Of a stretch of 5,905 nucleotides of DNA, positions 1-5,075 are shown one piece after another. A model generated the notes under the pieces. It made no database searches, was not told where the DNA came from, and was given only the letters and a program-made list of their open reading frames with translations. Made by a program: the position numbers and the translations under genes. Source of the DNA: Chloroflexi bacterium RBG_16_60_22. GTDB lineage: Bacteria; Chloroflexota; Dehalococcoidia; Dehalococcoidales; RBG-16-60-22. The stretch lies in contig MGNX01000090.1 in assembly GCA_001796935.1 (NCBI GenBank), positions 7,973 through 13,877 on the forward strand. Reading direction: 5' to 3'. Each line of letters opens with the position of its first letter. The stretch's first letter is position 1.

Positions 1-1597
1 AAATCCTGGCCAGGAGGTCATAGGGCAGGCGGGCCCAGTCGGCCGTCATGGCGTCGTCGCTGGTCACGGCGCGGATGGCCACCAGGTAGCCGTAGGTGCG
101 GTAGTCGCCCATCACCCCCACGGACCGCACGTCCGTCAGGACGCAGAAGCTCTGCCAGAGGTGGCGGTACAGCTTCGCCTTCTTAATCTCGTTCATCAGG
201 ATGAAGTCGGCGCTGCGCAGTATCTCCAGCTTCTCCCGCGTTACCTCGCCGATGCAGCGGATGGCCAGGCCGGGGCCGGGGAAGGGCTGCCGCCAGACCA
301 TCTCCTCGGTAAGGCCCAGCTCCTTGCCCACCAGCCGGACTTCATCCTTGAAGAGAAAGCGCAGCGGCTCCAGCAGCTTCAAGGTCATCTTGGCGGGCAG
401 CCCGCCGACGTTGTGGTGCGACTTTATCTTGGCCGAGGCCGTGCTGACCGAGGAAACGCTCTCGATGACGTCCGGGTAGAGCGTCCCCTGCGCCAGAAAG
501 TCCACCTTGCCGATTTTATTCGCTTCGTCCTCGAAGACGCGGATGAACTCCTCGCCGATTATCTTGCGCTTTTCCTCGGGGTCGGTGACGTCCTTGAGAC
601 GGTCGAGAAAGCGGTCGGACGCGTCGACGTAAATGATGTTCATGCCCAGGTTGTTCTTGAAGACCTTAAGGGTCCGCTCCGCCTCTTCCCGGCGCAGCAG
701 GCCGTTGTTGACGAAGATGCAGGTAAGCTGGTCGCCGATGGCCCGGTGGATAAGGGTGGCCACCACCGAGGAGTCGACGCCGCCCGAGAGGGCGTTGATG
801 ACCCGGCCGCCCCCTACCTGCTCGCTGATGCGGGCGATGCTCTCGTTGACGAAGTTGCCCATCGTCCAGTTGCCGCGGCAGCCGCATACCTTGTAAACGA
901 AGTTCTTCAGGATGGTCTTGCCTTCCGGGGTATGGGCCACCTCCGGGTGGAACTGGAGGCCGTAGATGCCTTTCCCGTTGCCGATGACGGCGAAGGGCGA
1001 GTTCTCCGTGTAAGCCATGGTACCGAAGTCCGGCGGCATTTCCTCTATCTTATCGCCGTGGCTCATCCAGACCGGGGTGGACTCGGGCAGGCCGGCGAAG
1101 AGCGGGGAGTCCACCTGACTGATGTGCATGACGGCGTGCCCGTACTCGCGCCTGGTCCCCGGCATGACCTGACCCCCGAGCTGCTTGGTGATGACCTGCA
1201 TTCCGTAGCAGATGCCCAGCACCGGGAGCCGGCTCTCATAAACGTAGGCGGGGGCGAGGGGGGCATTGGGGGCGTAAACGCTGGCCGGGCCGCCGGAAAG
1301 AATAAAACCCCTGGGGTTGAGGTGGGCTATCTTCTCCCAGGGGGTATCGTGGGGCAGCAGTTCGCAGTAGACCCGGCACTCCCGCACCCGGCGGGCAATC
1401 AGCATGTTGTACTGGGAGCCGAAGTCCAGCACGATGATGGCCTCGCGCTCGGCGCCGGATACCGCCGTCTCCGTCTCCGCCGGCTGCTCGCCGCCTATCT
1501 CCTTGGCAATCTCGAGATAGGTGGAGACTTCGATATCGTCGGTGGTGGCTATCCGGTGGCTTTCGTCCGGGGGCGGATTGAGATTTTCCTTAACCAT
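1..1597 (-). CDS. guaA: GMP synthase (glutamine-hydrolysing), 3' end cut by window edge
   Basis: Converts XMP to GMP using ATP and glutamine, the last step of de novo guanine nucleotide synthesis, in the cytosol. I translated 532 codons on the minus strand. The class I glutamine amidotransferase domain spans about residues 53-240: it opens with VLDFGSQYN, the nucleophile is Cys130 in LGICYGMQ, and His217 and Glu219 are in QFHPEV. The ATP pyrophosphatase domain follows, with the PP-loop SGGVDSS at 271-277, and then the dimerisation domain with KSHHNVGGLP (392-401), FPGPGLAIR (439-447) and TADWARLPYDLL near the cut. By comparison with the family about 30 C-terminal residues lie outside the window. 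The ATG at 1597-1595 is the only usable start: a TAA stands two codons upstream, and no ATG, GTG or TTG occurs before the first beta strand. This leaves a 52-residue extension before the normal N-terminus. No Shine-Dalgarno sequence precedes the start. Identity is very secure; the role of the extension is unknown. Confidence 0.97.
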   Translation of the reverse strand, partial: MVKENLNPPPDESHRIATTDDIEVSTYLEIAKEIGGEQPAETETAVSGAEREAIIVLDFGSQYNMLIARRVRECRVYCELLPHDTPWEKIAHLNPRGFILSGGPASVYAPNAPLAPAYVYESRLPVLGICYGMQVITKQLGGQVMPGTRREYGHAVMHISQVDSPLFAGLPESTPVWMSHGDKIEEMPPDFGTMAYTENSPFAVIGNGKGIYGLQFHPEVAHTPEGKTILKNFVYKVCGCRGNWTMGNFVNESIARISEQVGGGRVINALSGGVDSSVVATLIHRAIGDQLTCIFVNNGLLRREEAERTLKVFKNNLGMNIIYVDASDRFLDRLKDVTDPEEKRKIIGEEFIRVFEDEANKIGKVDFLAQGTLYPDVIESVSSVSTASAKIKSHHNVGGLPAKMTLKLLEPLRFLFKDEVRLVGKELGLTEEMVWRQPFPGPGLAIRCIGEVTREKLEILRSADFILMNEIKKAKLYRHLWQSFCVLTDVRSVGVMGDYRTYGYLVAIRAVTSDDAMTADWARLPYDLLARI

Positions 1598-1603
1598 GGT
1601 TTA

Positions 1604-1632
1604 TAGAACACAATTTACCATTATGCTATACT
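1604..1632 (+). promoter_or_regulatory. Probable extended -10 promoter of the tsaEBDC operon
   Basis: TATACT at 1627-1632 matches five of six -10 positions and is preceded by TGC (1624-1626), giving the extended -10 pattern TGnTATAcT. The candidate -35 at a 17-base spacing, TAGAAC (1604-1609), is weak at three of six, which is common when an extended -10 is present. Transcription would start near 1639, leaving a leader of about 90 bases before tsaE. The -10 box lies inside the spacer of the oppositely directed guaA promoter, so the two polymerase footprints must overlap. Confidence 0.5.
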
Positions 1633-1640
1633 ATCGTCAA
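1612..1640 (-). promoter_or_regulatory. Probable sigma70-type promoter of guaA
   Basis: Read on the minus strand, TTGACG (1640-1635, five of six matches to TTGACA) is followed by a 17-base spacer and TAAATT (1617-1612, four of six matches to TATAAT). Transcription would start near 1606-1603, only about 6-9 bases before the guaA ATG at 1597. This agrees with the absence of a Shine-Dalgarno sequence and suggests a leaderless or near-leaderless mRNA. The boxes are read directly; promoter activity is inferred. Confidence 0.6.
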
Positions 1641-1653
1641 GTGGAAAAGCCGT

Positions 1654-1670
1654 TCCCCGGAGGCAGGGGA
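1654..1670 (+). other. Small hairpin in the tsaE leader with GGAGG in its loop
   Basis: TCCCC (1654-1658) pairs with GGGGA (1666-1670) around the 7-base loop GGAGGCA, with a possible extra T-G pair. The loop carries a perfect Shine-Dalgarno-like GGAGG, but no ATG, GTG or TTG lies at a suitable distance downstream, and the tsaE start is about 70 bases away. It may be chance, an RNA structural element or a protein site. No known riboswitch class is recognised. Confidence 0.3.
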
Positions 1671-1699
1671 GAAGTAGTATTACGGAAAATATTTTTCAT

Positions 1700-1711
1700 C
1701 CGGCCAGCCGG
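1700..1711. repeat. Short inverted repeat before tsaE
   Basis: CCGGC and GCCGG flank a 2-base centre, forming a compact dyad 19 bases upstream of the tsaE ATG. Just before it, 1686-1695 is a perfect AT palindrome, AAAATATTTT. In RNA the first repeat could form only a four-pair stem with a 4-base loop. Either could be an operator, but there is no direct evidence for one. Confidence 0.25.
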
Positions 1712-1730
1712 CAAATAGATATTGTCCTTC

Positions 1731-2207
1731 ATGTACAGTTATGAATTTCTCAGCCGCGGTCCGTCGGCCACGATGTCTCTCGGGAAGAGGATGGGGGAGC
1801 TCCTGGGGCCGGGCAGCGTCATCGCCTTAATCGGGGAGCTTGGCTGCGGCAAGACCCTGCTGGCGCGGGGCATCTGCGCCGGGCTGGAGGTCCCGCCGCG
1901 GCTGGTCAACAGCCCCACCTTCGTGCTGGTGAACGAATACCCCGGCCGGCTGCACGTTTTTCACATGGACCTCTACCGACTGGAGGAAGCCTCCGACGGC
2001 GTGGAAATAGGGCTGCTGGACTACCTGGCCCGCACTGAGGCCGGGGTGCTGATTGTGGAGTGGGCGGAGCGGGTTATCTCCGTCCTGCCGGAAGACCTCC
2101 TTAAGGTGGAGTTCGAGGTCCTTTCGGCGAGGAAGCGGCGAATAAAATTCACGGCGTCCGGCGGGCGTTTCGTCTGCCTGCTGCGGGAGCTGAGACGGTC
2201 ATGCTAG
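1731..2207 (+). CDS. tsaE: tRNA threonylcarbamoyladenosine biosynthesis ATPase TsaE
   Basis: TsaE is the small P-loop ATPase that binds the TsaB-TsaD complex and drives repeated cycles of t6A37 synthesis on tRNA. The 158-residue product has the family's usual length. The Walker A motif GELGCGKT is at residues 35-42, the threonine-containing switch SPTFVLVNEY at 61-70, the HMDLYRL segment with Asp80 at 78-84, and the family signature VEWAER at 109-114. I chose the ATG at 1731, which places the usual Tyr/Ser-rich first strand at the N-terminus. An in-frame TTG at 1722 is the only alternative, because a TAG lies at 1716-1718. Neither start has a Shine-Dalgarno sequence. The gene heads the plus-strand operon and its last bases overlap tsaB (ATGCTAG shared), which points to coupled translation. 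Confidence 0.94.
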   Translation: MYSYEFLSRGPSATMSLGKRMGELLGPGSVIALIGELGCGKTLLARGICAGLEVPPRLVNSPTFVLVNEYPGRLHVFHMDLYRLEEASDGVEIGLLDYLARTEAGVLIVEWAERVISVLPEDLLKVEFEVLSARKRRIKFTASGGRFVCLLRELRRSC

Positions 2208-2920
2208 TGCTGGGCATCGATACCTCGGGTTATGCCAATGCCGTCGGCGTGACGGACGGTGAAAAGGTCCTGGCGGACCTTACCTTTCCGGCCAAGACCG
2301 ACTCCTTAGAGCAGATTGTCGCCAACATCGACGACGCCCTCAAATGCGCCGGGCTGACACTGGAAGACATCGGCGGCATCGGGGTGGGTCTGGGGCCGGG
2401 TTCGTGGACGGGCATCCGGGTGGGGGTGACGGTGGGCAAGGTCCTGGCCTTCAGCACCGGGAAGCCGCTCGCCGGCATACCCACCCTGGAAGTCCTGGCT
2501 TACCAGGCAATCGTTGAAGCCTCGCTGGTCTGCGCCGTTATCCCCACCGGCGCCGGGGATGCCGTTTACGCCGCTTGCTACCAACTCCAGGCCGGTGTGG
2601 TGGGCCGGGTCGGCGATTACTTTATCGGAAGTGTCAAGGATTTGACCGGGATGATAAAAGAGCCGGTGGTCCTGGCCGGCGATACCGGTGCTTCTTATAT
2701 GCAGACATTGCGGGATGGTATCATCAAGGCCGGGATTGCTGTTACCAATATAACCGCCGTGCCCGGCGGGGCGGCGGTGGCCCGGCTGGCCTCGGAAAGA
2801 CTCGAAAGGGGCGAAAGAGCCGACGTGCTGGGGCTGGAGCCGCTGTATTTAAAAGAGTCCACGGCCAGGGCGTTCGTCAACCGGTACGCGGCTAAAACTA
2901 AAGGATGGGGTGGGTCTTAG
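2201..2920 (+). CDS. tsaB: tRNA threonylcarbamoyladenosine biosynthesis protein TsaB (divergent)
   Basis: TsaB is the non-catalytic ASKHA-fold partner that dimerises with TsaD in the t6A37 transferase. The 239-residue product opens with LVLGIDTSG and has the hallmark GLGPGSWTGIRVGVTVGK at 63-80. The segment PLYLKES near residues 214-220 matches the conserved PxYLR end of the family. Two common family features are altered. The helix usually containing His-Ser/Thr and Leu-Pro reads TDSLEQIVANIDDAL (33-47), and the usual Asp-Ala-Arg-x-x-Glu-Val-Tyr stretch reads PTGAGDAVY with one extra residue (115-123). The ATG start lies inside the tsaE stop region, with GGGAG about 11 bases upstream. The N-terminus resembles that of TsaD (LILGIETSC), as expected for ancient paralogues. 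About 2620-2760 looks somewhat less GC-rich than its surroundings. Confidence 0.92.
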   Translation: MLVLGIDTSGYANAVGVTDGEKVLADLTFPAKTDSLEQIVANIDDALKCAGLTLEDIGGIGVGLGPGSWTGIRVGVTVGKVLAFSTGKPLAGIPTLEVLAYQAIVEASLVCAVIPTGAGDAVYAACYQLQAGVVGRVGDYFIGSVKDLTGMIKEPVVLAGDTGASYMQTLRDGIIKAGIAVTNITAVPGGAAVARLASERLERGERADVLGLEPLYLKESTARAFVNRYAAKTKGWGGS

Positions 2921-2922
2921 AG

Positions 2923-3930
2923 ATGCTGATACTGGGCATCGAGACTTCCTGTGACGAGACGTCGGCGGCGCTGGTGGCCGATGGAAAAACGGTGCTGTCC
3001 AGCACCGTCGCCGCCCAGCTCGACCTGCTGCGGAAGTACGGCGGCGTGGTGCCGGAGATTGCCGCCCGGCGGCACACGGAGCTCATCGGCTACGTCATTA
3101 AAGAAGCTCTGGATAGCGCCGTTAAGACTTTAGAAGATGTGGAGGCGGTGGCCGTCACGGCGCGGCAGGGGCTCATCGGCTGCCTGCTGGTCGGTGTGGC
3201 GGCGGCCAAGTCGATAAGCTACGCCCGCCATGTTCCCCTCGTCGGCGTGCACCATATCGAAGGGCATATCTTCGCCAACATCCTCAGCCACCCCGAGATA
3301 CCGCTGCCCCACGTCTGCCTCACCGTGTCCGGCGGCCATACCATGCTGCTCTACGTGCGGGAGGGCTGCCGCTACCAGCTGCTGGGCACCACCCTGGACG
3401 ACGCCGCCGGCGAGGCCTTCGATAAGATTGCCAAGTTCCTCGGGCTGGACTTTCCCGGCGGGCCCGTTATTGACCGGCTGGCCAAACAGGGCGACCGCGA
3501 GGCATATCACTTTCCCCGGCCGATGATTAAAAGCCGGGCGCCGGACTTCAGTTTCAGCGGGCTAAAAACATCGGTCATCAATGCCTTCAAGGAGCGGGTG
3601 GCCCGCGGCGAGGCTTTGCCCCTGGCCGATATCGCCGCCAGCTTTCAGGAGGCGGTCGTGGAGGTGCTGGTCGCCAAGACGATGCGCGCCGCGGAGGCGA
3701 AAGGGGTAAATGCCGTCAGCGTCACCGGCGGCGTCTCCGCCAACAGTCGACTCCGCGAGGCTTTCCGGGAAGCCGCGCTCCGGCAGGGGGTCGATGTATA
3801 TTTTCCGAATCTTTCCCTCTGTACCGATAACGCCGCTATGATTGCGGCGGCCGGATACGCTAGAATGATGCTGGGGGAGGTCTCCGACCTGCGTCTCAAC
3901 GTGGTGCCCACCGCCCCGCTCGAGGTGTAG
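2923..3930 (+). CDS. tsaD: tRNA N6-adenosine threonylcarbamoyltransferase TsaD
   Basis: TsaD is the catalytic subunit that transfers the threonylcarbamoyl group from TC-AMP to A37 of ANN-decoding tRNAs. With the ATG at 2923 the protein has 335 residues, the usual size, and begins LILGIETSCDETSAAL. The metal ligands are visible as HHIEGH (His111 and His115) and Asp302 in LCTDNAAM. Nucleotide-binding segments include SGGHT (136-140), DDAAGEAFDK (159-168), FPGGP (177-181), SFSGLKTS (210-217) and GGVSANSR (269-276). An in-frame ATG at 2905 would add six residues and overlap tsaB by 16 bases. I prefer 2923 because it gives the canonical N-terminus two bases after the tsaB stop. One oddity: the usual GPGLxGxLLVG loop reads RQGLIGCLLVG (81-91), so Arg-Gln replaces Gly-Pro while everything else expected for catalysis is intact. 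Confidence 0.96.
   Translation: MLILGIETSCDETSAALVADGKTVLSSTVAAQLDLLRKYGGVVPEIAARRHTELIGYVIKEALDSAVKTLEDVEAVAVTARQGLIGCLLVGVAAAKSISYARHVPLVGVHHIEGHIFANILSHPEIPLPHVCLTVSGGHTMLLYVREGCRYQLLGTTLDDAAGEAFDKIAKFLGLDFPGGPVIDRLAKQGDREAYHFPRPMIKSRAPDFSFSGLKTSVINAFKERVARGEALPLADIAASFQEAVVEVLVAKTMRAAEAKGVNAVSVTGGVSANSRLREAFREAALRQGVDVYFPNLSLCTDNAAMIAAAGYARMMLGEVSDLRLNVVPTAPLEV
3922..3927 (+). promoter_or_regulatory. Ribosome binding site deciding the TTG start of tsaC
   Basis: GAGGTG lies across the last two sense codons of tsaD, four bases before the TTG at 3932. It is the best Shine-Dalgarno match near the start of tsaC and supports TTG initiation immediately after the tsaD stop. Confidence 0.55.
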
Positions 3931-3931
3931 C

Positions 3932-4594
3932 TTGAAGACAAGGATAGAGAAGGTAGACGCGGCTAACCCCGATACCGGATTGCTATGGCGGGCGGCCCGG
4001 CTGATACTCCGGGGCGGGGTGGTGGTCTGCCCCACCGATACCGGCTACGCGTTTGCGGCCAATGCCCTGGATACCCGCGCCATCGCCAGGGTCTTTCATT
4101 TAAAAGGGCGCTCCTTCTCCAACCCGATACATGTCGCCGTAAGCTCCATCGATACTGCGGAGAGATACGCCCATGTTGACGAGGCCGCCCGCTACCTCGC
4201 CGGGCATTACCTTCCCGGGGCGCTGACACTGGTGCTGCCGAAGAAAGAGGTGGTGCCGTCCCTGCTGGTGGCCGGCCTGGACACGGTGGGCATCCGCATC
4301 CCGGACAATCCGGTGATACTAAAACTGGCGGATATGGTGGACCGTCCCCTCACCACCACCAGCGCCAATATCAGCGGTAAGCCCACACCCTACACGGCGG
4401 AGGAAGTGCTGGAGCAGCTCGGGGAGAATGTCAAAGACGTGGCCATGGTGCTGGACCAGGGGCCGCTGCAAGGCCGGGAGCTTTCCACCATCGTGGACCT
4501 GACGGTCAGCCCGCCCCAGCTCATCCGGCAGGGCCGGGTCAGCTGGCTGGAGCTGCGCGAGGTGCTCAAGAGATTTCAGAATCCCGAAGAATAG
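3932..4594 (+). CDS. tsaC: L-threonylcarbamoyladenylate synthase (YrdC/Sua5 domain)
   Basis: Makes threonylcarbamoyl-AMP from threonine, bicarbonate and ATP, the first step of t6A synthesis; TsaBDE use the product. The 220-residue protein is a single YrdC domain of short TsaC type, without the extra C-terminal Sua5 domain. Recognisable segments are GGVVVCPTDTGYAFAANA (28-45), with the substrate-loop PTDT; KGRSFSNPIHVAVSS (59-73), equivalent to the KxRxxxxP-hxxxh motif; PGALTLVLP (95-103); VGIRIPDNP (119-127); TTTSANISG (141-149); and the end-domain STIVDLT (205-211) with RQGRVSW. Translation probably starts at TTG 3932, one base after the tsaD stop, with GAGGTG upstream. Having this gene directly in the tsaEBD operon gives a full t6A set in one transcript. 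The neighbour rpiB starts 27 bases downstream. Confidence 0.94.
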   Translation: MKTRIEKVDAANPDTGLLWRAARLILRGGVVVCPTDTGYAFAANALDTRAIARVFHLKGRSFSNPIHVAVSSIDTAERYAHVDEAARYLAGHYLPGALTLVLPKKEVVPSLLVAGLDTVGIRIPDNPVILKLADMVDRPLTTTSANISGKPTPYTAEEVLEQLGENVKDVAMVLDQGPLQGRELSTIVDLTVSPPQLIRQGRVSWLELREVLKRFQNPEE

Positions 4595-4608
4595 GGTACA
4601 CTATAAGC

Positions 4609-4614
4609 AGGAGG
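4609..4614 (+). promoter_or_regulatory. Strong ribosome binding site of rpiB
   Basis: AGGAGG lies 7 bases before the GTG at 4622. It is the best Shine-Dalgarno sequence in the window and fixes the GTG as the start. It also shows that this genome uses classical ribosome binding sites, which makes their absence before guaA and tsaE more notable. Confidence 0.8.
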
Positions 4615-4621
4615 TTTTTCC

Positions 4622-5074
4622 GTGCGTATCGCTATCGGCAGCGACCACCGGGGCTGCGCCCTCAAGGAGGTCGTTTTCAAGCTGGTGACCGGCGCGGGGC
4701 ACAGTTATCACGACTTCGGTTGCTATACCGAGGACTCGGTGGACTACCCCGATATCGCCCGGGAGGTAGCCGGGGCCGTGGCCAGGGGTGAGTTCGACCG
4801 CGGCATCCTGGTATGCGGGACGGGCATCGGCATGTGTATCAGCGCCAACAAGGTGAGGGGAATCCGGGCGGCCCAGTGCCACGACGTCTTTACGGCCCGG
4901 CGGGCGCGGCAGCACAACGACGCCCAGATATGCTGCCTGGCGGCGGAGGAGGGTAAAGCGCGCGTGCCGGCCATCATCGAGGCTTTCCTGACCTCAAAGT
5001 TCGAGGGCGGGAGGCACCTGGCCAGGATAGAGAAGATAAGAAAAATCGAGGAAGAGCAGTACGACCGCAAGTAA
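4622..5074 (+). CDS. rpiB: Ribose-5-phosphate isomerase B (RpiB/LacAB family)
   Basis: Interconverts ribose 5-phosphate and ribulose 5-phosphate in the non-oxidative pentose phosphate pathway, supplying ribose phosphate for nucleotides. The 150-residue product has the family's normal length. Visible motifs are SDHRG (7-11, with Asp8 and His9), VDYPD (40-44), CGTGIGM (65-71) with the expected catalytic Cys65, SANKVRGIRAA (74-84), RQHND with His98 (96-100), and FEGGRH (127-132). The CGTGIGM and RQHND motifs favour RpiB over the LacA/LacB galactose-6-phosphate isomerases or allose isomerase, though substrate cannot be settled from sequence. The region after RQHND, CCLAAEEGKARV (104-115), departs from the usual LxLGxRV pattern. 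The gene has its own strong ribosome binding site and is probably part of the tsaEBDC transcript. Nearness of tsaC and rpiB genes is also known in Bacillus subtilis (ywlC and ywlF). Confidence 0.92.
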   Translation: MRIAIGSDHRGCALKEVVFKLVTGAGHSYHDFGCYTEDSVDYPDIAREVAGAVARGEFDRGILVCGTGIGMCISANKVRGIRAAQCHDVFTARRARQHNDAQICCLAAEEGKARVPAIIEAFLTSKFEGGRHLARIEKIRKIEEEQYDRK

Positions 5075-5075
5075 G

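Noticed and set aside
161..1606. A 481-codon plus-strand open frame opposite guaA
   Set aside because: It is antisense to a clearly real GMP synthase, has no family resemblance or ribosome site, and is a typical shadow frame of GC-rich DNA.
1521..1718. A 65-codon plus-strand frame crossing the guaA start and the intergenic region
   Set aside because: It begins inside antisense guaA, crosses both promoters, lacks a ribosome site and resembles nothing known.
1693..1721. A second plus-strand promoter, TTTTCA with a 17-base spacer and TAGATA, close to the tsaE start
   Set aside because: The -35 matches four of six, but the -10 matches only three of six. It could make tsaE nearly leaderless, but the extended -10 at 1627 is the stronger candidate.
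2905..2922. An earlier ATG for tsaD adding six residues
   Set aside because: It overlaps tsaB by 16 bases, has AAGG directly abutting the ATG rather than properly spaced, and the added residues precede the canonical N-terminus reached by the ATG at 2923. It cannot be fully excluded.
4595..4608. AT-rich TACACTATAAG before rpiB as an internal promoter
   Set aside because: A -10-like stretch can be read, but no reasonable -35 lies at the right distance within the end of tsaC.
4595..4621. Intrinsic terminator between tsaC and rpiB
   Set aside because: The short T run (4615-4619) follows the AGGAGG ribosome site, with no GC-rich stem before it.
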